A stretch of 40,395 nucleotides of DNA from Treponema sp. (GTDB lineage Bacteria; Spirochaetota; Spirochaetia; Treponematales; Breznakiellaceae). Where the stretch lies: positions 1 through 40,395 of the forward strand of contig JAISBS010000047.1 of the NCBI GenBank assembly GCA_031266075.1, read 5' to 3'. Of the stretch, positions 1 to 7,998 are shown piece after piece (the stretch's first letter is position 1; every line of letters starts with the position of its first letter). The position numbers and the translations under genes are program-made. The notes beneath the pieces were generated by a model, which had not been told where the DNA came from, searched no databases, and saw only the letters and a program-made list of their open reading frames with translations.

Positions 1-137
1 TTGAGGATCCGAAGCCCCCCCAGCCCGGCCAGTTCCGGGTACCGGCCCCCCAGAAACCCGGCCAACTCCGCCCGCAGCCGGGACGCTTCAACGTCAAACC
101 CCGGCCGCTTTTCCACAAACACCCGCCGAAAATCCAT
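1..137 (-). CDS. purL: Phosphoribosylformylglycinamidine synthase, N-terminal fragment
   Basis: The minus strand read from the ATG at 137 gives 45 codons running off the left edge: MDFRRVFVEKRPGF, then DVEASRLRAEL and ending GLGGLRIL. The pattern FVEK..GFDVEA..L..DL...L.....LR matches the N-terminus of the single-chain PurL of clostridia and treponemes, which uses ATP and glutamine to convert FGAR to FGAM in purine synthesis. Only the start of the PurS-like N-terminal region is here; all catalytic parts lie outside. There is no strong Shine-Dalgarno site upstream. The identification rests on a short stretch, so confidence is moderate. The plus-strand frame over the same bases has no recognisable content. 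Confidence 0.7.
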   Translation of the reverse strand, partial: MDFRRVFVEKRPGFDVEASRLRAELAGFLGGRYPELAGLGGLRIL

Positions 138-200
138 GGAAAAAGTCTACTTGAATTGCGGCCCCTCGTACAGGGCCGGAAAAAAACACCGGGTCTTATG

Positions 201-229
201 TTGACAATCACGGCTCCGCCGGGTATAAG
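201..229 (+). promoter_or_regulatory. Sigma-70-type promoter of tRNA-Arg
   Basis: TTGACA (201-206) and TATAAG (224-229) are separated by exactly 17 nt. The predicted start near 236 leaves about 48 nt of leader before the mature tRNA at 284. It is one of the closest matches to consensus in the window, as expected for a stable RNA. Confidence 0.75.
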
Positions 230-283
230 GACATAAGGAACCTCAGGAAACCTCACCGGGATTTTCGGCGGTTCTTATATTCC

Positions 284-356
284 GGTCCAGTAGCTCAGGG
301 GATAGAGCAGCCGCCTCCTAAGCGGCAGGTCGGCCGTTCGATTCGGCCCTGGATCA
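284..356 (+). tRNA. tRNA-Arg (anticodon CCT)
   Basis: A full cloverleaf is visible. The acceptor stem GGTCCAG (284-290) pairs with CTGGATC (349-355) with one G-U. The anticodon stem GCCGC/GCGGC (310-314/322-326) closes the loop CTCCTAA, giving anticodon CCT (317-319), which reads AGG. The T stem GGCCG/CGGCC (332-336/344-348) closes loop TTCGATT. The discriminator is A356 and no CCA is encoded, so it must be added after transcription. A strong promoter lies 55 nt upstream of the mature 5' end. Confidence 0.95.
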
Positions 357-473
357 AGACGATTTTCCTTCGGGAAATTGCCGGAGCGTTTACTCCGCAA
401 ATCTTTCATAAGAGGCTGTCCCAAAACTTTAGTTTTACGGAAAAATGGGCTATAGTATAAAAAGGAGCGCATA

Positions 474-1136
474 ATGGCAGATACACAGCCGGTTATCATG
501 GATCCCAATGACCCGCCTGCTTTCGAGAAAGTTTGGGCGGTGCTACAGGCTGCCGGGGAACGGATTGACCGTTTAGCCAGGGAAGCCGACCGGTGGCAGG
601 AAGAAGCCGACCGGCGGCAGGAAGAAATTGACCGACGACGGGAAGAAGCCGACCGGCGGCGGGAAGAAATTGACCGCCAGATGAAGGAAACCGATAAAAG
701 GGTTGGCGAACTGACCAATCGCTTTGGCGATATGGTTGAGCATATGGTCGTGCCCAATCTTGTGTCAAAATTCAGGGCCCTTAATTTTAAGTTCGAGCAG
801 TCTTCAAAAGATGTGGTCATTCGGGACGAGGAAAACGGCCTTTTTGCTGAAATTGATATTTTTCTCCAGAACGGCGACAAGGTCATGGTTGTCGAAATCA
901 AGGCCACACCCGCCACAAAAGATGTTGACGAGCATATTGAGCGCATGGAACTCTTGAGGAAATACGCCGATTTGCATAAGGATTTCCGAAAATACCGCGG
1001 CGCAATTGCGGGGGTGGTTTTTGCCGATTCAGTGAGAACCTATGCCTTGAAACATGGTTTCTACGTTGTTGTTCCTTCGGGCGATACTTTTGATATTATT
1101 GAACCGGAAGGAAAATATCACGTTAAAGAATGGTAG
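474..1136 (+). CDS. Coiled-coil PD-(D/E)XK nuclease-superfamily protein
   Basis: The product has 220 residues. Residues 29-76 form a highly charged coiled coil built of five near-identical heptads of the form E-(A/I)-D-R-x-x-(E/K) (residues 37-71). The C-terminal half has the layout of a PD-(D/E)XK domain: D128 in AEIDIFL, then E141 and K143 in VVEIKA, followed by a helix-rich tail. This resembles the DUF3782/nuclease-like family that is multicopy in treponemes and other bacteria; substrate and role are unknown. The start is set by AAAGGAG (461-467) 6 nt before the ATG, with an AT-rich TATAGT at 451. It sits just downstream of tRNA-Arg and a decayed hairpin repeat (about 411-440). No partner gene is adjacent. 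Confidence 0.75.
   Translation: MADTQPVIMDPNDPPAFEKVWAVLQAAGERIDRLAREADRWQEEADRRQEEIDRRREEADRRREEIDRQMKETDKRVGELTNRFGDMVEHMVVPNLVSKFRALNFKFEQSSKDVVIRDEENGLFAEIDIFLQNGDKVMVVEIKATPATKDVDEHIERMELLRKYADLHKDFRKYRGAIAGVVFADSVRTYALKHGFYVVVPSGDTFDIIEPEGKYHVKEW
582..686 (+). repeat. 21-bp tandem repeat encoding heptads
   Basis: Five in-frame 21-bp units of the type gaagaagccgaccggcggca encode the heptads of the nuclease coiled coil. Units differ by a few bases, alternating A/I at the second residue. Unit gain or loss would lengthen or shorten the coil without breaking the frame. Confidence 0.75.
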
Positions 1137-1180
1137 GACAAAAACCCTGAAAACCCAACCGGGGTCTCCGGAAGTCCCCT

Positions 1181-2245
1181 TTACTGATACATGATGATAT
1201 AGGGCCGGGGATTCAGGGCGTAGACTTCCTGAGGGGTCAGGAGGGGGCTGTCGTAGCCCGCGCCGGGGATGCCAAAATTGTAAAAAAGTTTGAATGCCTT
1301 GATCGGCATATTGACGGCCTCGGCATTGTAGGCGTAGGATGTTCGTTTCAGGCTGGGGCTGCCGAAGCCGTCGGCGCAGTGAATCAGCCGCACCCGGTGA
1401 AACCCTGAGTTTACCCGTTCCCGGTTTTTGATCATCCGCCAGTTAAACTGATGGATCACCAGCATCCGCTCTCCGGGGATTTGGTGTTCCAAAATATAAT
1501 CTTCCATCACCTGCTGGGCCCGGTTTATTTCTTCCGCACTGACCGTACCGATTTCCTGCATGGGCCTGGTGGTCCGCCATTCGGGGTCCAGGGCCAGATG
1601 CACATTGGGGTAGTGCAGATAGGGAAGCATCTGTTTGAGGGAATTGATCGGATCGTAGCGGCCAATCTGATGATCGATAAAAACCAGGATGTCATGTTTC
1701 CGGGCGTATTCAATATATTGAATCAGCACATCATTTTTGAGGATGCCGATTTCCCCCTGAGGCCATACGGTTCCGTAAATAAGGTAAAACGCTTTTTTAA
1801 CGCCCCGCCCGCCGCTTACTGCGGCGTACTCTTCCGCCAGGGCGCCAAGTTTTGCGTCCAGTTCCTCAATGGAATACCGGCCCAGGATTCCCATGTTTTT
1901 GGAAAGAGGATGGCCGTAAAAGGCGAGAATGTCATTATTCAAAAGAATGGAAAAATTGTTTTGGGTTTCCTGAACCACTCTGGCCCGATCTGTTTCGCTG
2001 TATACCCAGTAGGGCCTGCCGGCCTCCGCCGCCCTGTCGGCCGCTATGGTTTCGGTAAAATAGATCGCGGGAAAAAGCCGTTTCGAAGCCTCGTGGACAG
2101 GCCGGGACTGGGCTTCCGCCCCCGTCTCCAGCGAAGAGAAGGCAATGGTTTGAGCGGCTCCGTAGAAGGCCGGAACCAGGGATAAACATACCGGAATTAA
2201 AATAAATTTCAAAAAAGCCTTTTTTTTCGGATGAAAGTTGGACAT
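1181..2245 (-). CDS. Conserved secreted protein of unknown function
   Basis: The product has 354 residues. It begins with a lysine-rich n-region and a hydrophobic stretch (about residues 8-31, ending in YGAAQT), so it is probably exported. The body has strand/helix alternation with motifs such as ILAFYGHPLS, FYLIYGTVWPQGEIG, ILVFIDHQIGRYDP and HLALDPEWR, which read like a TIM-barrel (glycosidase-like) fold with acidic residues at strand ends. I do not recognise a named family and assign no reaction. The ATG at 2245 has AAAGGA only 2 nt upstream, and GATAAT 8 nt upstream could be a -10 element, so the leader may be very short. It converges with the nuclease gene at 1136. Confidence 0.7.
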   Translation of the reverse strand: MSNFHPKKKAFLKFILIPVCLSLVPAFYGAAQTIAFSSLETGAEAQSRPVHEASKRLFPAIYFTETIAADRAAEAGRPYWVYSETDRARVVQETQNNFSILLNNDILAFYGHPLSKNMGILGRYSIEELDAKLGALAEEYAAVSGGRGVKKAFYLIYGTVWPQGEIGILKNDVLIQYIEYARKHDILVFIDHQIGRYDPINSLKQMLPYLHYPNVHLALDPEWRTTRPMQEIGTVSAEEINRAQQVMEDYILEHQIPGERMLVIHQFNWRMIKNRERVNSGFHRVRLIHCADGFGSPSLKRTSYAYNAEAVNMPIKAFKLFYNFGIPGAGYDSPLLTPQEVYALNPRPYIIMYQ

Positions 2246-2314
2246 AGTCCTTTATTATCGGCAAAAGGGGGCGAAAAATTAACCGCAGTCATATCCCGGC
2301 GCCGGGTCAAAATT

Positions 2315-2347
2315 CCGATCTTTCCCCACAGCGCGGGGAAAGATCGG
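2315..2347 (-). terminator. Hairpin downstream of the UDG-like gene
   Basis: Perfect 13-bp stem (2315-2327 with 2335-2347; arms CCGATCTTTCCCC and its complement) with a 7-nt loop. On the minus strand it comes directly after the stop codon at 2350 and is followed by AATTTTG, so it fits an intrinsic terminator with a short U tract. Confidence 0.6.
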
Positions 2348-2349
2348 GG

Positions 2350-3147
2350 CTACCAGCCGAGTATGCGAAGGCGATAGGCGCTGCCGATCCGGGCCAGAGT
2401 TTCCGGTACGGTTTCTCCCGGCGCGGACTGCCGGCGCAAATCAATAGTAAACTGATTCATGGAGAAATGGCGGTAGAAAAACAGGCTGTCCACGGCGGGC
2501 GGGCCGGCTTTTCCGGCGGGGCCGTAGAGCTTCCGCAGGGCTTCGATGTAGGGCCCGAATACGCCCCCCGGCTTCATCTCCGAATAGCCGGTGATCCAGA
2601 CCGGAACGGGCCGCAGGGCCCGGTGAAAATCCAGCAGCAGCCGGGCCATAAATTCCTGCGTTTCGGCCAGCCGCTCTGAAAAGGCCGGGCCTTTTTTTCG
2701 CGCCGGGCCGGGCCCGCCTTTGTCCGGCCCGTCTCCCCGGCGGCAAAGCTCCCGTAGTTCCACAGTCCGGGGCGTGTGGATCGGCGTCTTGTTAAGGATG
2801 ATCGCGTTTTTGCGAAAATCAACGCCCAGTTCAGGATGATCCCGGAAAAATTTTTCCGCGATTTTTCCCGAAGGTCCCACCAGATACCGGCGGTTTTCTG
2901 CGGCCTGTTCCCGGCGGCCAGGGTTATCCGCCACCAGGATAAGCCGGATCTCATCTCCGGGCCCCAGGTCGTCCAGAGCGCCGTTGTAGACCACCGGAGT
3001 TTCCACGGTATAGGCGGGACCGCTTCGGCAGTCCGCCAGTTCCTGCTGGAGGGCCCGGAGTTCCGGGAAACTCCGCCCCAGCTTTTCCACCCAGTTCCGG
3101 TACTGATCCCTGGCGGCGGAAAATTTTTGCCATGCTGTTTTGTTCAT
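2350..3147 (-). CDS. Uracil-DNA-glycosylase-superfamily protein
   Basis: The product has 265 residues. The region LILVADNPGRREQ, followed by NRRYLVGPSGKIAEKFF and IILNKTPIHTP, follows the UDG-fold layout: a loop like GxxPG..E, a downstream (V)GxxG, and an Asn-containing strand. Activity on uracil is not established; many members with this layout are uncharacterised. The frame is open to a GTG at 3156, but GGGGTGG sits better before the ATG at 3147, which I chose. It stands alone on the minus strand with a hairpin terminator behind it. Confidence 0.6.
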   Translation of the reverse strand: MNKTAWQKFSAARDQYRNWVEKLGRSFPELRALQQELADCRSGPAYTVETPVVYNGALDDLGPGDEIRLILVADNPGRREQAAENRRYLVGPSGKIAEKFFRDHPELGVDFRKNAIILNKTPIHTPRTVELRELCRRGDGPDKGGPGPARKKGPAFSERLAETQEFMARLLLDFHRALRPVPVWITGYSEMKPGGVFGPYIEALRKLYGPAGKAGPPAVDSLFFYRHFSMNQFTIDLRRQSAPGETVPETLARIGSAYRLRILGW

Positions 3148-3223
3148 TGCTGCCACCCCGCCGTTTTTTTACGGCCCCCCGGCGCAGTGTACCAAAACTT
3201 TACCGGGAGGTCAAACATACGGG

Positions 3224-3313
3224 GGGCTGTTATTGGATAATGGTAACACACGCTCGGCGCACACCAACGATAACGCATAAACAGCGGTAGACCGGCTTTA
3301 GCCGGGCGTACGC
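3224..3313. repeat. REP-like dispersed repeat, copy R1
   Basis: The unit begins GGGCTGTTATTGGATAATGG and runs through TAACACACGC, GCATAAACAGCGGTAGA and the hairpin CCGGCTTTAGCCGG to GGGCGTACGC. It is roughly 80% identical to the unit at 35868-35956. It fills the intergenic gap before the TPR gene. Confidence 0.75.
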
Positions 3314-3360
3314 ACCCAGCAGTTGAAAATATCGGCGATTCAGGGCATTATGGTAGTATC

Positions 3361-4044
3361 ATGAAGGTTCATTCCGGCCTGTTTTGCCTTCTTTTTGTCC
3401 TCTCCGGCGCCCCGGTATTTTCCCAAACGCCGGACGGCGGTTCCGGCGGCGCATCCCTGAGCGCGGCGCAGAACTACCGCACAGGCCGGGATCTGGAGGC
3501 CCGAAACCGTGTTGCCGAGGCGGAGCCCTATTACAACGAGGCGGTTCGCATCTGCCAGAACGAGGTTTCCCAAAACGCCGCAACCAGAGAGACCTACACC
3601 ATCATCACCTGGACCCTCCAGCGCCAGCAGAAATACGCCGACGTGATCACTTGGGGGGAACGGGGGCTCCGCCTTTTTTCCGATGAATACCGGATCGTGG
3701 AAACCATGGGAGAGGCGTATTTCTACCTTGGGGACTACGACCGTTCGTTAAGCTTTATGCAGCGGTACGCCAACGCCATACCCCAGGGGGAACGGAGTTC
3801 GGTGGCCTATTTTTTTATCGGGGAAATCTTCCGGATCCGGCAACAGTACCGCCATGCGGATATTGCCTATACGACAGCGGTGCGGCTTGAGCCGGGGCTG
3901 GCGCTCTGGTGGTACCGGCTGGCAACGGTACGGGAATCGGCGGGAGACGCCGGCGCCGCCATCGAAGCCTATGAGCGGGCCCTGGCGATCAATCCCAACT
4001 ACCAGGAAGCCGGCGCGGGTTTAGCCAGAGTACGGGCCCCATAG
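3361..4044 (+). CDS. Exported TPR-repeat protein
   Basis: The product has 227 residues. An N-terminal signal peptide (about 1-21, LLFVLSGAPVFSQ) is followed by helical repeats with TPR spacing: residues about 38-70, 70-100, 104-135, 140-175 and 176-220, the last being the classic AAIEAYERALAINPNYQEA. Such proteins act as periplasmic scaffolds; the partner is unknown. No Shine-Dalgarno site precedes the ATG. TATGGT (3349-3354) lies exactly 6 nt upstream, so the message may be leaderless, though the -35 is poor. Its 3' end overlaps the convergent Gx transporter gene by 24 nt. Confidence 0.8.
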   Translation: MKVHSGLFCLLFVLSGAPVFSQTPDGGSGGASLSAAQNYRTGRDLEARNRVAEAEPYYNEAVRICQNEVSQNAATRETYTIITWTLQRQQKYADVITWGERGLRLFSDEYRIVETMGEAYFYLGDYDRSLSFMQRYANAIPQGERSSVAYFFIGEIFRIRQQYRHADIAYTTAVRLEPGLALWWYRLATVRESAGDAGAAIEAYERALAINPNYQEAGAGLARVRAP

Positions 4045-5343
4045 GATCCGTTCCGCCCATTGCAGGGCCGCTCCCTCATCCGCCAGGGCCAGCAGGGCGC
4101 AAACCAGGACCATGGCCCCAAGGAGCGCCGCCGAAGCGGGACGCCGCCGGGCCAAAGCGGGCGCCGCCGGGCCGGGGTCTGCCGCGCCGCCCTGATCCAG
4201 TTCCAGCATCAGCCCGTCAATCCCTTCGATAATGCGCTTCCGGGTAAAATTTGTTTTCCGGTTCTGGAGGACGGCGAAAAGCCGGAACGATTCGCCCAGC
4301 AGGGCGCCGAAAGCGCCGGGAAGCCTGAGATCCGGGCGGATAAAAGCCCCGGAAAGCAAAACAAGGCCCTCCAAAGTAAGGGCCCGGCGCAGCCCCGCCA
4401 GAAGAGCCCCCTGGCTGATTTGCAACGGGCCCCATTCGGCCAGAATTTTTCCATAGGGAACCAGCAGGCTGCCAAACACAATCCCCAGCATGACCAGAAG
4501 GGCTGTCAGGAGCCGGATTTTTCTCCCCGAAAGAGCCGCAAGCAGCCAGAAAAACAAAAATTGCAGGGTCTTGAAAACAAGGGAGGACGTAAAAAGAAAA
4601 ATCACCATGATGAAAAGCCCGGCGATAAAAAGATCTCCGCCGGGGAACAGGCGGTTCCATTGTTCCTGCCGCCGCTGCCGGAACGAGGGCTTGAACCGCC
4701 GGGCCTCCTGCCGCGGCGCGGGGCCGCCGGAAACTCCGAAGTTTTTGTTTTCATGGAGAACCGGCGGCGCCTCATCCTCCCCCAGGGCCCGGCGGAACCA
4801 GCGGGAACGGGCGGCAAAGGCTTCACAAAAAAAACCCAGCGCGCCGCCTGAAATCAGCCCGGAGATAAGAAAAACGGGGGCCAAAAAACGGACTCCTTCG
4901 CCAAAGACAAAGAGGCGGGCCAGGACAAGCTGGACGAGATTGGAAAGAACCGCCCCGGCGATGCCCACACCGGTAAAGCTGATCCGGTTTTTCCCCAAAA
5001 GGCGGCGCAGGCTATACATGACCAGGGCGGAAGCGGAACTGCCCGCCAGGGAGAATACAAACACGTAGGAAAACAGGGTTCCCGTGATCAGGGCCTGGCC
5101 GCTGATCTTTAACAACACCAGAAGGGCGAAAGGGACGGGGGGGAACAGATCCAGGGCCAGGATCAAGGGCAGGTTGGCCAGACCGATACGCATAAAGGGC
5201 AGAGGCTTGGGAATAAGGTATTCAATAGTAGAAAGAAACAGACAGAAGCCGCCCAGGAGGGCCAGGGAACCGGGGTTCCAGGATTTCCGGCTGCCGGGGG
5301 ACGCCGGGCCGGTATCGCCGGGACTACCAGGCGGCGGCGTCAA
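4021..5343 (-). CDS. Gx-type ECF-like transporter fused to an EcfT-like membrane domain
   Basis: The product has 440 residues. Residues about 25-180 match the Gx transporter family (annotated elsewhere as heptaprenyl diphosphate synthase component I): FLSTIEYLIPKPLPFMRIGLAN and ILALDL motifs with 4-5 hydrophobic helices. After a charged linker (about 185-225) comes a second membrane region (about 228-360) whose order of helices and ALRRALTLEGLVLLS-like segment resembles EcfT/CbiQ. The cargo is unknown. The start is TTG at 5343, supported by GGGGAGG 9-10 nt upstream; it overlaps the NusG-II gene by 20 nt, implying coupling. No ATPase gene is adjacent. Confidence 0.75.
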   Translation of the reverse strand: MTPPPGSPGDTGPASPGSRKSWNPGSLALLGGFCLFLSTIEYLIPKPLPFMRIGLANLPLILALDLFPPVPFALLVLLKISGQALITGTLFSYVFVFSLAGSSASALVMYSLRRLLGKNRISFTGVGIAGAVLSNLVQLVLARLFVFGEGVRFLAPVFLISGLISGGALGFFCEAFAARSRWFRRALGEDEAPPVLHENKNFGVSGGPAPRQEARRFKPSFRQRRQEQWNRLFPGGDLFIAGLFIMVIFLFTSSLVFKTLQFLFFWLLAALSGRKIRLLTALLVMLGIVFGSLLVPYGKILAEWGPLQISQGALLAGLRRALTLEGLVLLSGAFIRPDLRLPGAFGALLGESFRLFAVLQNRKTNFTRKRIIEGIDGLMLELDQGGAADPGPAAPALARRRPASAALLGAMVLVCALLALADEGAALQWAERILWGPYSG

Positions 5344-5704
5344 TTTCCGTATCCTCCCCGGAGCTGCTCTCCACGGAAACCAAAACCCGGTTGGGAAGGC
5401 AGGCTATCCACTGGCCGCGGGCATGGATCGTCCCGGCGGCCACACAGGTCTGGTTCTGGCAGGGGGATGAAAGCACTCGGGCCCGTCCGCCGTGGATTTC
5501 CACCACGGTGTCTCCCAGGGGGCCCGGCACCGTCAGGGTTTCTTCCGCCTCCTGGGGGAAAACCCAGGCCCCCGCTTCACCCTTGAGCTTTATAGTATTC
5601 TGGGCCCCCGCGCCGCTGTATATGGGGATAAAGGCGAGAAAAATGATGATCAGGGCCGCAAAGAGACTGACAAAATCAAAGGGTTTAAAACCGGGGCCTG
5701 CCAT
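5324..5704 (-). CDS. NusG domain II-containing membrane-anchored protein
   Basis: The product has 126 residues. One N-terminal transmembrane helix (about 8-30) is followed by a small beta domain with PCQNQTCVAAG and RGQWIACLPNRVLVSVE, the signature of stand-alone NusG_II proteins. These are typically encoded next to a Gx transporter, as here. The pairing suggests a role with the transporter outside the membrane, but no function is proven. It precedes and overlaps the transporter gene. The ATG at 5704 has a GGTGAG-type ribosome-binding site. Confidence 0.8.
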   Translation of the reverse strand: MAGPGFKPFDFVSLFAALIIIFLAFIPIYSGAGAQNTIKLKGEAGAWVFPQEAEETLTVPGPLGDTVVEIHGGRARVLSSPCQNQTCVAAGTIHARGQWIACLPNRVLVSVESSSGEDTEIDAAAW

Positions 5705-5726
5705 GGGAACTTCTCACCGGGGGTCG

Positions 5727-6272
5727 TCAGCAATGGCCGCAACAGTTCCCGCAGTCTTCGGACCCGGAGCCGGGCTCACATCCGCCGCAGCCGTTGTGGG
5801 AATGGCCGTGGGAATGGACATGGCCGTGGGCCAGCTCTTCAGCGTTTGCCTCCCGAATGGCGTTGACGGTAACGTCAAAGGTCAGGTCCAGCCCCGCCAG
5901 CGGATGGTTTCCGTCGATAGTTACCGTCTGATCGGCTACCTGGGTAACGGTTACAAGCTGAAAGCCCTGGGCGGTTTCAGCATGAAACTGCATCCCCTTT
6001 TTTACTGAATCCGTCCCCTGGAACCGGTCCAGGGGAACGTCAAGAACCATCCGTTCATCCCGCTCCCCGTAGGCCAGGGCCGCGGGAATGGTAACGGAAA
6101 AACAGTCACCCTGATTTTTCCCTTCCAGCGCCTCTTCGAGGCCAGGGATAATATTTCCAAATCCATGCAGGTAATCAAAGGATTCTGAATCGGAGGTGGA
6201 ATCGACAATCTGGTTATTGTCGTCCGTGAGGGTATAGCTGATGCTCACTACCCGGCTTTTTGCAACATTCAT
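5727..6272 (-). CDS. slyD: FKBP-type peptidyl-prolyl isomerase SlyD
   Basis: The product has 181 residues. An FKBP domain (residues about 5-70 and 120-140; FDYLHGFGNIIPGLEEALEG, AYGERDE) is interrupted by the insert-in-flap domain (about 70-120) with NHPLAGLDLTFDVTV. It ends in a His/Cys-rich metal-binding tail (about 148-181: HGHVHSHGHSH, then paired cysteines). SlyD is a cytoplasmic chaperone and prolyl isomerase that also supplies nickel for hydrogenase maturation. The start ATG has no Shine-Dalgarno site; TATAAG sits 5 nt upstream, so it may be leaderless. Neighbours give no nickel-enzyme context. Confidence 0.92.
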   Translation of the reverse strand: MNVAKSRVVSISYTLTDDNNQIVDSTSDSESFDYLHGFGNIIPGLEEALEGKNQGDCFSVTIPAALAYGERDERMVLDVPLDRFQGTDSVKKGMQFHAETAQGFQLVTVTQVADQTVTIDGNHPLAGLDLTFDVTVNAIREANAEELAHGHVHSHGHSHNGCGGCEPGSGSEDCGNCCGHC

Positions 6273-6277
6273 GGCAT

Positions 6278-6283
6278 CTTATA
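6278..6283 (-). promoter_or_regulatory. Extended -10 of slyD, abutting the start codon
   Basis: On the minus strand TGA-TATAAG (an extended -10, TGn before the hexamer) is followed by ATGCC and then the slyD ATG at 6272. Transcription would begin at or next to the start codon. No good -35 is visible. Confidence 0.5.
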
Positions 6284-6340
6284 TCACAAATGCCGCCAAA
6301 AGGATAGAGGAAAACGGGGCGTGCGTTTTCAGGACATCCT

Positions 6341-6565
6341 TTATACGCCGACCACGGCAGTAACCTGGGGCACTTCTTTTTTGAGGTAATTCTCGATGCC
6401 CATTTTGAGGGTCATCTGGGCCATGGGGCACCCGCCGCACGCGCCGGTGAGCTTGACCGAAACAGTACCGTCATCGGCGATGGACACCAGTTCCACATCC
6501 CCGCCGTCAGCCTGAAGGGAGGGGCGTACATTATTCAAGGCGGCCTGAACCTGTTCTTCAATCAT
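6341..6565 (-). CDS. NifU-like C-terminal-domain Fe-S scaffold protein
   Basis: The product has 74 residues, essentially a single NifU_C/Nfu domain: MIEEQVQAALNNVRPSLQADGGDVEL, then GACGGCPMAQMTLKMGIENYL. The CxxC pair in GACGGCP is the cluster-binding site that lets Nfu proteins carry and deliver [4Fe-4S] clusters in the cytoplasm. The length is normal for stand-alone Nfu proteins. AGGAG 7-8 nt upstream fixes the start. It lies between slyD and ffh with gaps of 68 and 92 nt, so it is probably its own unit. Confidence 0.9.
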   Translation of the reverse strand: MIEEQVQAALNNVRPSLQADGGDVELVSIADDGTVSVKLTGACGGCPMAQMTLKMGIENYLKKEVPQVTAVVGV

Positions 6566-6657
6566 AATTTTCTCCTGTTAGTCATATATTACCGAAAAAA
6601 ACCCATGTTTTCAAGGGCCGCCCAATGGTTCGTTTTTTACACGAGACATCATGGGGT

Positions 6658-7998
6658 TTACCTCCCCATCTGCCGCATCATGGCTTGCATACCCTGGGGA
6701 TTCTTCCCCAGCTTGGCCATCTTTTTCATCATGGTTCTCATCTTCTCGAATTTTTTGAGGAGCCGGGCCACCTCAGCCACGGAGGCGCCGGAACCTCGGG
6801 CAATACGGGAACGGCGGGAGGGGCCGATGATTAAATGGTTGGCCCGCTCTTTCCGGGTCATGGATGACAGTATGGCCTCCTGGCCCTTCATGTCCTCCCG
6901 GTTGATATCCTCCTCGCTGACCTGTCCGGCCATGCCGGGGATCATATCCAGCATGGATTGAAGGGAGCCCATTTTTTTCACCGACCGGAGCTGGTTGAGC
7001 CAGTCCTCCAGGGTGAAGTTTTCCTTCTCCATTTTTTTCTGGAGTTCCAGGGCTTCCTTCTGGTCGATGACCGCCTGGGCTTTTTCCACCAGGCTTACCA
7101 CGTCCCCCATGCCGAGGATCCGGCCCGCGATCCGCTCGGGGTGGAACGGCTCAAAATCCTCGGGCTTTTCCCCGATACCGATGAATTTAAGGGGCTTCCC
7201 GGTGATGGTTTTGAGGGAAAGGGCCGCGCCGCCCCTGGTGTCGGAATCGAACTTGGTGAGGATCACCCCGGTCAGGCCGATCTGTTCGTCGAAACTTTTG
7301 GCAATGTCCACCGCGGACTGGCCGGTCATGGCGTCCGCCACCAGCAGCAGTTCATCGGGTTTGGCGGCCTCTTTCAGGCGGGAAAGTTCCGCCATCATCG
7401 GCTCGTCGATCTGGAGCCGGCCCGTGGTATCGATGACCAGCGTGTCGACAAGATTTTTCCGGGCCCAGTCCACGGCGCCCCGGTAGACCCTTACGCTGTC
7501 CGAAGCGCCTGCTTCCCGGTAAATCGGGACGCCAATCTGGGAGCCCAGCACCGCAAGCTGTTCCATGGCCGCAGGCCGGACCAGATCGCAGGCCACAAGC
7601 AGCGGCTTGCGGCCTGCGTTTTTCAGCCGCAGGGCCAGCTTGGCGGAACTGGTGGTTTTCCCCGATCCCTGAAGCCCCAGCATGAGGATGCCGGAAAGCA
7701 CGTCGGGCCCCCGGAGAGCCAGATCCTGTTTGGTATCCCCCAGAAAAGACACAAGTCGGTCGTGGACAATTTTGACAAACTGCTGGCCGGGGTCTACGGC
7801 CCGCAGGACCTTCTCCCCACGGGCTTCTTCAATGGTGGCGTTGACAAAACGGCGGACCACCCGAAGGTTGACATCCGCCTCCAGCAGGGCCATCTTGATG
7901 GCCTCGACCGCATCGTCGATATTTTTTTCGGTGATCGTTGATTTCCCGGAAATGAACCTGAGGGCATCGGAAACCTTTTGGGTTAGTTTATCGAGCAA
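6658..7998 (-). CDS. ffh: Signal recognition particle protein Ffh (SRP54)
   Basis: The product has 446 residues. It has the N domain (1-about 90), the GTPase with GLQGSGKTTSSAKLA, DTTGRLQ and TKFDSDTRGG, and a methionine-rich M domain (about 300-446) ending QGMQAMMRQMGR. It binds 4.5S RNA and signal sequences and targets proteins to FtsY. The frame is open to a GTG at 8013, but AGGAGG (8005-8010) lies 6 nt before the TTG at 7998, giving MLDKLTQKV, the usual Ffh N-terminus, so I place the start there. The start overlaps the end of the upstream diguanylate cyclase gene by 11 nt, which suggests translational coupling. Confidence 0.95.
   Translation of the reverse strand: MLDKLTQKVSDALRFISGKSTITEKNIDDAVEAIKMALLEADVNLRVVRRFVNATIEEARGEKVLRAVDPGQQFVKIVHDRLVSFLGDTKQDLALRGPDVLSGILMLGLQGSGKTTSSAKLALRLKNAGRKPLLVACDLVRPAAMEQLAVLGSQIGVPIYREAGASDSVRVYRGAVDWARKNLVDTLVIDTTGRLQIDEPMMAELSRLKEAAKPDELLLVADAMTGQSAVDIAKSFDEQIGLTGVILTKFDSDTRGGAALSLKTITGKPLKFIGIGEKPEDFEPFHPERIAGRILGMGDVVSLVEKAQAVIDQKEALELQKKMEKENFTLEDWLNQLRSVKKMGSLQSMLDMIPGMAGQVSEEDINREDMKGQEAILSSMTRKERANHLIIGPSRRSRIARGSGASVAEVARLLKKFEKMRTMMKKMAKLGKNPQGMQAMMRQMGR

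Noticed and set aside
1-204. 67-codon plus-strand frame at the left edge
   Set aside because: The opposite strand carries a recognisable PurL N-terminus over 1-137; the plus frame is Arg/Ser/Pro-rich noise.
3224-3313. Possible CRISPR or tandem array because of repeated strings also seen at 35.9 kb
   Set aside because: Only single units at distant sites with internal hairpins and no regular spacers; no cas genes in the window.
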